This document shows, one piece after another, positions 42,887-50,611 of a stretch of 61,506 bases of DNA. The position numbers were made by a program, and so were the translations under genes. Numbering within the stretch: position 1 is the stretch's first letter; each line of letters begins with the position of its first letter. The notes under the pieces are model-generated. The model was not told where the DNA came from and did no database searches. It worked only from the letters and a program-made list of their open reading frames with translations. Origin of the DNA: CAZVIK01 sp964627045 (GTDB lineage Bacteria; Acidobacteriota; Terriglobia; Bryobacterales; Bryobacteraceae); contig CAZVIK010000003.1 of the NCBI GenBank assembly GCA_964627045.1, positions 1 through 61,506 of the forward strand, written 5' to 3'.

Positions 42887-44005
42887 ATGACCGTCAATCC
42901 ATCGCGACGCGGGTTTCTTCAGGCGGGACTGGCGCTCCCGGCGGCGGGGCTGGCGGCGTCCGGCATTCCGTACCGGGTGCTCGGCAGGACCGGGTTGAAA
43001 GTGGCGCCCGTGGGCTACGGGGTGGGCTTTACGCCGGACCCGAGCGTGATCGCCATGGCGTTGGACCACGGCATCAACCTCTACGATACGGCGCGCGACT
43101 ATTCGGCGGGCAACAGCGAGCGGCTGCTCGGCACAGCGCTGAAGGGCCGCCGGGACAAGGCCGTGCTGGTGAGCAAGACGATGGGCGGGAGCGTGCAGGA
43201 AGCTCGCGAACACATCGACGAGAGCCTGAAAACGCTGGGGACAGACTACCTGGACGTTTGGTTGATGCACGCCAAGGACACGCCGGCGTCGATCAAGCCC
43301 GAAGTGATCGATGAAATGGCGGCGATCAAAAAGCAGGGAAAGACGCGCTTCATCGGCGTGAGCACGCACGACCCCAACGCCGTGGCGGATCACCTGCTCG
43401 CGCTCGGCAAGATCGACGTGGTGCTGATCACCTACAGCTTCGCCATGGGTACGACGCGCGACGCGGCCATTGACAAAATGACCAAAGCGGGCATCGGCGT
43501 GTTCGCCATGAAGGTGATGGGAGCAACTTCCGCCCAAGGCCGTGGAGGGCGCGGTATCCCGGTGGTCAAGCCGATGGCGACCAAGGAGGGCGCGCTGGCG
43601 GCCCTCAAGTGGGCGCTGAAGAAGCCCGGCATCGCCGCCGCCATCCCCTACATGCGCGACGAAGACCAATTGCTGATGAACCTGCGCGCGATGACGGAGC
43701 CGCTGACGGCGGATGAAGAGAAGCTCCTGGTGGCGCGCAGCGAAGAGATACGGCCGCTGTACTGCCGCATGTGCTACGAGTGCAAGGGGCAGTGCCCGCA
43801 GGGGCTGCCGGTCACCGACCAGTTGCGCTACCTCGCTTACAACGACTTCTACGGCGACTTCGACCAGGCGCGGAACAACTTCCTGCGGCAGCCGCGGGCG
43901 CTCCGCAACGTGCGGTGCGAAGACTGCTCGGAGTGCGCCGTGAAGTGCCCCAACGGGGTCCGGGTTCGCGAACGGCTGATGCGAGCGCAGGAGTTGCTGG
44001 CGTAG
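42887..44005 (+). CDS. Tat-exported aldo/keto reductase with ferredoxin tail
   Basis: A 372-residue protein with a twin-arginine signal (SRRGFLQAG). The aldo/keto reductase TIM barrel occupies about residues 25-285 and has YRVLGRTGLKVAPVGYG, the active-site Tyr region LYDTARDYS, and GVSTHDPNAV. Two cysteine clusters follow, CRMCYECKGQCP and CEDCSECAVKCPNG, fitting two 4Fe-4S clusters. This ferredoxin-tailed AKR group is widespread but few members are characterised. Possible role is reduction or oxidation of an exported carbonyl compound. Confidence 0.88.
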   Translation: MTVNPSRRGFLQAGLALPAAGLAASGIPYRVLGRTGLKVAPVGYGVGFTPDPSVIAMALDHGINLYDTARDYSAGNSERLLGTALKGRRDKAVLVSKTMGGSVQEAREHIDESLKTLGTDYLDVWLMHAKDTPASIKPEVIDEMAAIKKQGKTRFIGVSTHDPNAVADHLLALGKIDVVLITYSFAMGTTRDAAIDKMTKAGIGVFAMKVMGATSAQGRGGRGIPVVKPMATKEGALAALKWALKKPGIAAAIPYMRDEDQLLMNLRAMTEPLTADEEKLLVARSEEIRPLYCRMCYECKGQCPQGLPVTDQLRYLAYNDFYGDFDQARNNFLRQPRALRNVRCEDCSECAVKCPNGVRVRERLMRAQELLA

Positions 44006-44036
44006 CGGATCGTGGGGCGCACGGGGGCGATCGCCG

Positions 44037-44645
44037 TTAACGGCGGTGGATCGAAAGGCTTTTCACCCAAACGATTTCGCACGCGCCGTTGCCCGAGTCG
44101 GTCCGCGAAAGCGATGTTTCCCAGCGCCAGCCACCCGGGCCGCTGACGGAAACCAGGTAACCCTCCAGTGAGATCAGATCGCCGCGCCGCACGTCGCGGA
44201 GGGTCCTAAGGACTTCGTCGCCGGCGGGGATCATGTGCATGTTGGCGCTGTGCTCGACGATTTCCCCGGCGGGGATGGGGAACTCCTTGCCTTTCGGCCA
44301 GTACCGGTACCACCGCCCGGTCTGACCGTAGCCAATCCGGTCCAGCACGGCCTGATCCGATAGCCGGCCCCAACCCACGGCGAAGTCCATCGGGGAGACA
44401 GCGGAGGCGGCGTCGAACCAGTAGCGTTCCGTGGACAACACGCGGGCGCGCATCGAGAAGTCCGCTCGCGCCGTGAAGTGGTATTTGCCCTTGTTCCATG
44501 TGGGACCAGCGCCCAGAAGGGTTTGCGAGGGCTCGTGTGGGGCGAGGACGCCGGGCGGGTAGGTGGAATGCAGGGTGTCCTCGTACAGGTAGAAGGTGAG
44601 TCCCAACAGGATCAGGGCGAGGACGATGGCCGTGGAATTCCTCAT
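44037..44645 (-). CDS. Hypothetical membrane-anchored protein
   Basis: A 202-residue protein with one N-terminal hydrophobic helix (TAIVLALILLGLTFYLY) and a soluble remainder, which is probably periplasmic. Segments GKYHFTARADFSMRARVLST and WRWETSLSRTDSGNG recur in conserved hypotheticals of several phyla, but no known function can be named. A TATACT -10 box lies about 18 bp before the start. Confidence 0.65.
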   Translation of the reverse strand: MRNSTAIVLALILLGLTFYLYEDTLHSTYPPGVLAPHEPSQTLLGAGPTWNKGKYHFTARADFSMRARVLSTERYWFDAASAVSPMDFAVGWGRLSDQAVLDRIGYGQTGRWYRYWPKGKEFPIPAGEIVEHSANMHMIPAGDEVLRTLRDVRRGDLISLEGYLVSVSGPGGWRWETSLSRTDSGNGACEIVWVKSLSIHRR

Positions 44646-44712
44646 GCCGGTTCATTAAAGTATATTCCAACAGAGAGGATTTGTTTGGGGGCGCGACAAC
44701 ACAGACACCCCA

Positions 44713-44741
44713 TTTACCTTAGTACTAAGTTGCACTATATC
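44713..44741 (+). promoter_or_regulatory. Promoter with palindromic site before PEP-CTERM gene
   Basis: TTTACC at 44713-44718 and TATATC at 44736-44741 are 17 bp apart. A perfect 12-bp palindrome, CTTAGTACTAAG (44718-44729), fills most of the spacer, a position where a bound regulator would block or remodel polymerase binding. The AGTACTAAGT core also occurs upstream of the IPT/TIG gene at 2597-2606. Promoter and operator roles are both inferred. Confidence 0.4.
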
Positions 44742-44805
44742 ATCTGGGAAATGCTTGGTAAAACGCCAAGCTGAATGGTAGGATTTGCATGAGGTCACCG
44801 AAACA

Positions 44806-45459
44806 ATGTCAGTTACACGCATTAGCGTTCTTTTAGTCGCCCTGGCGCTGGCCGCCACGTCCGGATACGCCGCGGCGATCACCTTTTCCAATACCGGGGT
44901 GATCACGATTCCGAACAGCGGTTCGGCGTCGCCGTACCCCTCGACCATCTCCGTGACGGGCGCGGGGATCGTGCAACAGATCACCGTCACGTTGTTCAGC
45001 CTGAGCCATACCTTCCCGGACGATCTCGACATTCTGTTGGTCGGCCCGAGCGGTGCGAGCCTGCTGTTGATGAGCGACGCCGGCGGCTCGTCGAACATCA
45101 ATGGCGTGAATCTGACATTCAGCGACGCGGCGGCGGGCTACCTGCCCGACAACAGCCAGATTGCGCCGGGGACCTACCGTCCGACGAACTACGGCGGCGG
45201 CGACTCGTTCAACGGGTCCGCGCCGGGCGGTCCGTACGGTTCCACGCTGTCCGTTTTCAATGGCACGGATTCGACCGGGACCTGGTCGTTGTACGTCAGG
45301 GATGACGACGGGGGAGACAACGGCCGCATCGCGGGGGGCTGGAGCCTGACGATCACGTCGGCGGATTCACCGGTTCCCGAGCCGGCCACGACCGCGCTGA
45401 TTGGCCTCGGACTGCTCGGATTGGCGGCGCTGGGCCGCAAGCGCGCGAGCCGGCGTTGA
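44806..45459 (+). CDS. PEP-CTERM protein with proprotein-convertase P-like domain
   Basis: A 217-residue exported protein. A signal peptide precedes a P/Homo B-type beta-sandwich (SLSHTFPDDLDILLVGPSG, GTWSLYVRDDDGGD). It ends with a PEP-CTERM sorting signal: VPEPATTALIGLGLLGLAAL and a basic tail RKRASRR, recognised by exosortase. No exosortase gene is in the window. The ATG at 44806 is used; an upstream TTG in frame is less likely. Confidence 0.88.
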   Translation: MSVTRISVLLVALALAATSGYAAAITFSNTGVITIPNSGSASPYPSTISVTGAGIVQQITVTLFSLSHTFPDDLDILLVGPSGASLLLMSDAGGSSNINGVNLTFSDAAAGYLPDNSQIAPGTYRPTNYGGGDSFNGSAPGGPYGSTLSVFNGTDSTGTWSLYVRDDDGGDNGRIAGGWSLTITSADSPVPEPATTALIGLGLLGLAALGRKRASRR

Positions 45460-45481
45460 CGGCGCGATTCAAAGAGGCAGA

Positions 45482-45512
45482 TTGACTCACAGTGCGGTCC
45501 GTGTGGTAAGAC
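45482..45512 (+). promoter_or_regulatory. Promoter of the adenosine-specific kinase gene, leaderless
   Basis: TTGACT and TGgTAAGAC are 19 bp apart, and the -10 ends seven bases before the ATG at 45520. No Shine-Dalgarno is present, so transcription and translation would start almost together. Confidence 0.45.
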
Positions 45513-45519
45513 AATCCAC

Positions 45520-46002
45520 ATGGAACTGAAGGCGATTGCGATCGAGATACCCGAGGGCGGCAATGTCGTCCTCGGGCAGACTCATTTCATCAAGACGGTC
45601 GAGGACATCTACGAGGCCATCGTCAACACGGTCCCGCAGATGAAGTTCGGCGTGGCGTTCAACGAAGCTTCGGGCGCGTGCCTGACCCGCGTGGAGGGAA
45701 ACGACGAGGCGCTGAAGGCGCTGGCTGCGCGCAACGCCACGGCGGTCGGGGCGGGCCACACCTTCGTGGTGGCGATGCGCGACGGCTACCCGATCAACGT
45801 GCTGGGCCGGATCAAGGATGTGCCCGAAGTATGCTCGATCTTCTGCGCCACGGCGAACCCGGTCGAGGTGATCGTCGCCGAGACGGCGCAAGGCCGGGGA
45901 GTTCTCGGCGTCGTGGACGGGTCTTCTCCGAAGGGAGTGGAAGACGAGGCCGGCGTCAAATGGCGGCACGACTTCCTACGGATGATCGGCTACAAGAGGT
46001 AG
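45520..46002 (+). CDS. Adenosine-specific kinase family protein (PF04008)
   Basis: A 160-residue protein of the adenosine-specific kinase family (PF04008), a single-domain fold of uncertain physiological role. It is recognised by the segments FIKTVEDIYEAIVNTVPQMKFG, FNEASGACLTRVEGND, HTFVVAMRDGYPINVL and FCATANPVEVIVAE. No signal peptide. It converges on the small RAM-domain gene (3-bp gap). Catalysis is assumed from family annotations and not evident in motifs. Confidence 0.9.
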   Translation: MELKAIAIEIPEGGNVVLGQTHFIKTVEDIYEAIVNTVPQMKFGVAFNEASGACLTRVEGNDEALKALAARNATAVGAGHTFVVAMRDGYPINVLGRIKDVPEVCSIFCATANPVEVIVAETAQGRGVLGVVDGSSPKGVEDEAGVKWRHDFLRMIGYKR

Positions 46003-46005
46003 CCG

Positions 46006-46305
46006 CTAACGCGAACCGCTTCCGGGGGCCGGGTTTCCTATGTCCCACATGGCTTCGAGGTCGCGGCGGCTGTAGGCGCGGAAGGCGATGAGCGTGTTCG
46101 TCTTCTCGATGCCGGGGATCTTTTGCACTTGGGCCGATACCAGGTCGGCCAATGCCTCGTGATCGCGCACGCGCGCCAAGGCGACCAGGTCGTAGGAGCC
46201 GGCGACCGAATAGGCCTCGCCGATGCCTTCCAATTCGATGAGCGCCTGCGCCACCTCGGGTGTCTTGCCCTGCGCGGTGTTGATGAGCACGATCGCGGTG
46301 ACCAT
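46006..46305 (-). CDS. Stand-alone Lrp/AsnC ligand-binding (RAM) domain protein
   Basis: A 99-residue protein that is only the RAM effector-binding domain of Lrp/AsnC proteins (AIVLINTAQGKTPEVAQALI, GSYDLVALARVRDHEAL, VQKIPGIEKTNTLIAF). No DNA-binding helix-turn-helix is present. Such proteins usually bind amino acids and form rings, sometimes modulating other regulators. It diverges from metY, which fits an amino acid link, though this is only neighbourhood evidence. Confidence 0.88.
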   Translation of the reverse strand: MVTAIVLINTAQGKTPEVAQALIELEGIGEAYSVAGSYDLVALARVRDHEALADLVSAQVQKIPGIEKTNTLIAFRAYSRRDLEAMWDIGNPAPGSGSR

Positions 46306-46440
46306 GATTTCCCCCTTTGGTCCGAAGCCCTGATTCTACACTCCCCGGCGGGCCGGCGGCGGCGCCGGGGACACAAGCGGGGCGCGCGAGGCGGGCAATT
46401 CCAGGAACGAAGACCGGGAGCGAAATCCGGGCGGCGGGGC

Positions 46441-46449
46441 TGTTAGACT
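46441..46449 (+). promoter_or_regulatory. Extended -10 promoter of metY
   Basis: TGtTAGACT is an extended -10 element, with 16 bp to the GTG start and a purine-rich AAAGGTG between. The leader would be about 9 bases. No SAM or other riboswitch fold is evident upstream. Confidence 0.4.
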
Positions 46450-46465
46450 GAGGCAAAGGTGAAAC

Positions 46466-47767
46466 GTGGCTGAACGGAAACCCGAAGATCGCTCGCTTGG
46501 ATTCCATACTCGCACGCTGCACGCCGGATACTCCCCGGACCCGGCGACCGGCGCACGCGCCGTGCCCATTTATCAGACAACGTCGTACGTGTTCAAAGAC
46601 ACGGACCATGCGGCGTCGCTGTTTGCGCTCCAGGAGTTTGGCAACATCTACACGCGAATCATGAACCCGACAACGGGGGTTCTGGAGGCGCGCGTCGCGT
46701 CGCTGGAGAACGCGGCGGCGGCCGTGGCGGTGGCCAGCGGGCAGGCGGCGCAGTTCCTTGCCATCAGCAGCCTGATGGAGGCGGGCGACGAGATGGTGGC
46801 CTCCAGCACGCTGTACGGCGGCACCTACACGCAGTTCGACATCAGCTTCCGCAAGCTGGGATTGAATGTGAAGTTCGTCGAGCCGGACGATCCCGAGAAT
46901 TTCCGCAGGGCCATTACGCCGAAGACCAAGTGCCTGTACGGGGAGACCATCAGCAACCCGCGCGGCAACGTACTGGACATCGAGGCCGTCGCGAAGATCG
47001 CACACGAACACAACCTCCCGCTGGTGATCGACAACACGTTCGCAACGCCCTACCTGTGCCGGCCGGTGGATTTCGGCGCGGACATCGTGCTGCACTCGCT
47101 GACCAAGTTCATGGGCGGTCACGGCACGAGCATCGGCGGCATTCTGGTGGACGGCGGGCGGTTCGATTGGTCGAAGGGCAACTTCCCGCAGTTGAACGAA
47201 CCGGCGCGGTCTTACCACGGGCTGAAGTTCACCGAGACATTCGGCAACCTGGCGCTGGCGATCAAGGCGCGCGTGGAGGGCCTGCGCGACATGGGGGGAT
47301 GCATCAGCCCGTTCAACGCGTTCCTCATCTTGCAGGGGATCGAGACGCTCGGGTTGCGCATGGAGCGGCACGTGAGCAACGCGCTGGCGGTGGCGCGGTT
47401 CCTGGAAGCGCACAAGCGGGTGAGTTGGGTGAAGTATCCGTCGCTGGCATCGAGCCCGTACAACGGGTTGGCGCGCAAGTATCTGCCCAAAGGCGCGGGC
47501 GCGATCTTCAGCTTCGGAGTCAAGGGCGGCTACGAAGCGGGAAAGCGTTTCATCGACAGCGTGAAGCTGTTCTCGCACCTGGCCAACGTCGGCGACGCGC
47601 GCAGCCTGGTGATCCACCCGGCCTCGACCACGCACCAGCAGTTGAGCGCGAGCGAGCAAGCGGCGGCGGGCGTCACGCCGGATCTGATCCGGCTTTCCAT
47701 CGGTCTGGAAGACATCGAGGACCTGTATTGGGACCTGGACCAGGCGTTGGAAGCGTCCCAGGGGTAG
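46466..47767 (+). CDS. metY: O-acetylhomoserine sulfhydrylase
   Basis: PLP-dependent Cys/Met metabolism enzyme that makes homocysteine from O-acetylhomoserine and sulfide. The 433-residue protein has YTRIMNPTTGVLEARVASLE, ASGQAAQ, the PLP-lysine region VLHSLTKFMGGHG and IHPASTTHQQL. The long 433-residue form and FDWSKGNFP segment favour MetY over cystathionine gamma-synthase. It starts at GTG. With the MTHFR/homocysteine methyltransferase fusion at 56919-58778, it supplies methionine. Confidence 0.93.
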   Translation: MAERKPEDRSLGFHTRTLHAGYSPDPATGARAVPIYQTTSYVFKDTDHAASLFALQEFGNIYTRIMNPTTGVLEARVASLENAAAAVAVASGQAAQFLAISSLMEAGDEMVASSTLYGGTYTQFDISFRKLGLNVKFVEPDDPENFRRAITPKTKCLYGETISNPRGNVLDIEAVAKIAHEHNLPLVIDNTFATPYLCRPVDFGADIVLHSLTKFMGGHGTSIGGILVDGGRFDWSKGNFPQLNEPARSYHGLKFTETFGNLALAIKARVEGLRDMGGCISPFNAFLILQGIETLGLRMERHVSNALAVARFLEAHKRVSWVKYPSLASSPYNGLARKYLPKGAGAIFSFGVKGGYEAGKRFIDSVKLFSHLANVGDARSLVIHPASTTHQQLSASEQAAAGVTPDLIRLSIGLEDIEDLYWDLDQALEASQG

Positions 47768-47771
47768 CCGC

Positions 47772-48083
47772 TTAGTCCAGATCGATGTCGCGCTGGGGCG
47801 GGGGAGTATCGGGGCTTTCCTTGGCCTGCTTCAGCAACTCGTCGAATTTCGCCGCCAGAACGTCTTTCGACTTTTTGTGCGCATCGACGGACTTCTGGAA
47901 GGCGGCTTCACGGCGTGCGGCTTCGCCCTTGAAGATCGTCATGGCGGCGTCCATGTCTTCCACCGTGCGCGGGCGTTCGGCGGCCTTGTGGCTGATGACC
48001 GCCTTGGTGACCGGATCGACCTTCAGAGCCGCCTGGCAGCAGGGGCATTGGACTTCGAAGAGCGCTGGGTTCGCCTTGGCCAT
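47772..48083 (-). CDS. Small zinc-ribbon and coiled-coil protein
   Basis: A 103-residue protein with an N-terminal CPCCQAALKVDP knuckle and a following charged helix (AARREAAFQKSVDAHKKSKD). It has only one clear CxC-C group, so it may be half of a zinc site. No known function. The last gene of the six-gene minus-strand unit, 4 bp after mutT, and converging on metY. Confidence 0.65.
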   Translation of the reverse strand: MAKANPALFEVQCPCCQAALKVDPVTKAVISHKAAERPRTVEDMDAAMTIFKGEAARREAAFQKSVDAHKKSKDVLAAKFDELLKQAKESPDTPPPQRDIDLD

Positions 48084-48087
48084 AGGC

Positions 48088-48492
48088 TCATCGTAGCGCA
48101 AGCTTACGCACAAATCCCTCGTCGGCTTCTAAAAAGTCGTACGCGCCCAGGCGCTCCGGCTTTTCCCAGACGAACTGCTCGAAGACCCTGTTGACGGGTT
48201 CCCCTTCAAACCCGCTCACGCGAAAGAACAGCAGCCGGAAGGTGTGTCCGCCGGGATAGCGATACGTGACGGTATCCACCTGGAGCCCGATTTCGGCCTG
48301 GATGCCCAATTCTTCCTTCAGTTCACGCTGGAGCGCCGCTCGCGGGCTCTCGCCGGGCTCCACTTTGCCGCCGGGAAACTCCCATTTCATCGCGTGGCTG
48401 TCGCCGCGCCGCCGCTGGCAGATGAGAATGCGGCCATCGCGTTCGATCACGCCCGCCACTACGGTGCGGGACCTGGTGTGAACCTCGCTCAT
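48088..48492 (-). CDS. mutT: NUDIX hydrolase, MutT type
   Basis: Hydrolyses oxidised nucleoside triphosphates such as 8-oxo-dGTP. The 134-residue protein starts with TVVAGVIERDGRILICQRR and has the Nudix box GGKVEPGESPRAALQRELKE followed by ELGI. The ATG overlaps the stop of the toroid-type gene upstream (ATGA). Other Nudix substrates are possible, but size and first strand match MutT. Confidence 0.9.
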   Translation of the reverse strand: MSEVHTRSRTVVAGVIERDGRILICQRRRGDSHAMKWEFPGGKVEPGESPRAALQRELKEELGIQAEIGLQVDTVTYRYPGGHTFRLLFFRVSGFEGEPVNRVFEQFVWEKPERLGAYDFLEADEGFVRKLALR

Positions 48493-50606
48493 AGAAGCGC
48501 GCGCAACCCTTCCTGGCGGACGGTCCAGCCCTGCGCGGGGAATCCCGGCGCCGCCCCCTCCGGACCACCGCGCCATCCGGCTGCCATCATGGCGATGGCG
48601 GCCAACAATCCCCCGTTGGCGGGAAGATACAGCGGCAGGCCGGGGCGCTGGTAATTGTGGCCGTTGGGGAGCCACTTGTTCTTCGGCGTATCGAGAAACA
48701 GAGCGTCGATGGCTGTGGCGGACTCGCCCAGACGCGCGGCTGTCATGGCGATCATTGGATAATCCCACCCCCATGTGTCTTCCCAGCGCCACGACGAGAT
48801 CACCTTTCGCAGGGTGTGGCGCATCGTGGGATGGTCCACGCCCGCGCCGTCGAGCACACCGAGGGCCATGAGCATCGAAGGATGGTCGCGGTTGCGTTCG
48901 GTGAAGGTCTGCGGGCAGTTTTCGTGCGCCAGGTAGACGCCGTCGTGCACGGGCAACTTCGCCAGTTGCCGCCGCACCTGGTCCCAAAACGGGTGCCTGG
49001 GCATCCCGAGACGCTCACGCCAGCGCTGCGCGGTGTCCAGGGCGCTAGCCCAATAGGCGAGTTCGTAGGTAGGATTCCACGTCTCGCGCGGCGGGTGGTT
49101 CTCCTGCGCCGGAATCACGGGCGGTCCCAGGGAGAAGCGGTCCCGCGCGGCGTCGTAGGCGGCGTAGGAGGCCATGAACTCGGCCGATTCCATCACCACT
49201 TCGCGATAGCGTTCCAGCGTGGCACGGTCCGGGTGCGACTGGTAGCAGAGTTCGGCGTAGGCGATCGGGTGCGGTTGCTGCCAGATCAGCAGCGGGCCGA
49301 TGGTGGACGGGCTGTCGCCGCCCTCCGGCGAAGTCATCTTGGGCCAGCGCACGCCCCTGTATCCCTGGCTTCGCGCCTTTTCACGCGCCGAAGGCAGGAT
49401 GCGCCGGTACCAGTCCAGGCTGCGCTCGAGCATCGGCGTCCGTCCCCACAGCGGAAAATGCGCCGCGTGCCACCAATGCATCTCCAGGTGGAACTTCCCG
49501 TACCAACTGTTGCAGGTGAGCCCGGTCTCCTGCGGGGGCAGCGAACCGGAGCACTGAATCGCCGTCAGGTACTGCGACAAGACGACGCGCCGCTCCAGTT
49601 CCGTGGCGCGCCCATCCGAGCTTCCGGAAAGGTCGACCGCGCCGCCGGAGGACCAGAACCGCCGCCAGTGGTTGCGGCAACGGCGCTGGATTTCCACCGC
49701 CGCGCGAACGCCCGAGGATGAAGGGCGCGGCGTGAAGCGGCACACCAGGGAGATTTCGGGGCCGCTGCCGGAAGCGGACAGCACGAACCGGTGCGCATCC
49801 TCCTGCCGCAATGCGCCTTTGCCCTCCCACGCCAACGACACGCGGTAACCATCGCGGTCGAGCTCGCGCGCCAACTCCGCGCGGCCGGGGCGTTGCGAGA
49901 CGAGCGCGGTCCTGTGGAGGGCGGGGGAGTTCCAGTCGGCGGCGTTCATGGCGGGCGAGCCGTAGGGGAACGCGATCACGACGGCGATTCGTCCTTGCCG
50001 CCACAACGGGGAGCGGATCACGAAGGCGGCCGCGTCGTCCTCGGGATCGGCACAGGTTTCGACCGTAACCGCCACGCCATCCAGTTCAAATGAACTTGCG
50101 AGGATTCCGCTCCACAGGTCGAGCGTCTGCCGTATGCCGCGCAATTGTCCCGGAGCCACCGGCGCTCCATTGAATTGCAGTCCGATGCGGCCCAAGTGCA
50201 GGCGGTGCGGATTCTCGCGAAGCCAGTTGAACAGCTCCTCCTGGCCGCGCGCGCTGGTGGCGTAGCCAACCGGACGGCCTTGCGCGTCGAAGGTCTCCAG
50301 CCGGAGGTCTTCGGCCGCCAGGCCGTTCGGCGAAGCGAAGCTGTGCCATCCCCACTGCGCCTGGGTGCACAACGGGATCTGCGATTCGTACAACTCCGGG
50401 AAGGTTTGCAGGCCGGTGGCGTCGGCGGTGAAGGCGAACTCGCCGTTGCCGACGGTGAGCGGCGCCAGCGGATCGAAACTGGTGACCGTGGGACTGTGCC
50501 GCGTGGCGAGCGCGCGCCGGTCGATGGCTTCGGCCGGGGAGGCGGGGCGCGATGCAGCGGCGGCTACGGGAAAAAGTTGAAGAAACCGCCGCCGCGAGGG
50601 GTGCAT
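48489..50606 (-). CDS. Tat-signal GH65-like toroid glycosidase
   Basis: A 705-residue exported protein. The twin-arginine signal is SRRRFLQLF with an Ala-rich stretch. The N-terminal half is a beta-sandwich-like region and the C-terminal half a six-hairpin toroid resembling GH65/GH15-type carbohydrate enzymes, with FHLEMHWWHAAHFPLWGR and ENHPPRETWNPTYELAYWAS segments, the latter containing candidate catalytic Glu residues. The activity is not assignable to one substrate. Start 50606 fits the Tat signal. The gene follows the spermidine synthase gene by 5 bp. Confidence 0.7.
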   Translation of the reverse strand: MHPSRRRFLQLFPVAAAASRPASPAEAIDRRALATRHSPTVTSFDPLAPLTVGNGEFAFTADATGLQTFPELYESQIPLCTQAQWGWHSFASPNGLAAEDLRLETFDAQGRPVGYATSARGQEELFNWLRENPHRLHLGRIGLQFNGAPVAPGQLRGIRQTLDLWSGILASSFELDGVAVTVETCADPEDDAAAFVIRSPLWRQGRIAVVIAFPYGSPAMNAADWNSPALHRTALVSQRPGRAELARELDRDGYRVSLAWEGKGALRQEDAHRFVLSASGSGPEISLVCRFTPRPSSSGVRAAVEIQRRCRNHWRRFWSSGGAVDLSGSSDGRATELERRVVLSQYLTAIQCSGSLPPQETGLTCNSWYGKFHLEMHWWHAAHFPLWGRTPMLERSLDWYRRILPSAREKARSQGYRGVRWPKMTSPEGGDSPSTIGPLLIWQQPHPIAYAELCYQSHPDRATLERYREVVMESAEFMASYAAYDAARDRFSLGPPVIPAQENHPPRETWNPTYELAYWASALDTAQRWRERLGMPRHPFWDQVRRQLAKLPVHDGVYLAHENCPQTFTERNRDHPSMLMALGVLDGAGVDHPTMRHTLRKVISSWRWEDTWGWDYPMIAMTAARLGESATAIDALFLDTPKNKWLPNGHNYQRPGLPLYLPANGGLLAAIAMMAAGWRGGPEGAAPGFPAQGWTVRQEGLRALL

Positions 50607-50611
50607 GGCCG

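Noticed and set aside
44760..44795. Possible sigma-54 promoter upstream of the PEP-CTERM gene
   Set aside because: TGG and TTGCA are present, but the spacing between the GG and GC pairs is 8 bases rather than 10.
46310..46465. SAM riboswitch before metY
   Set aside because: No conserved core of any SAM riboswitch class is visible, and the space to an extended -10 promoter leaves almost no leader.
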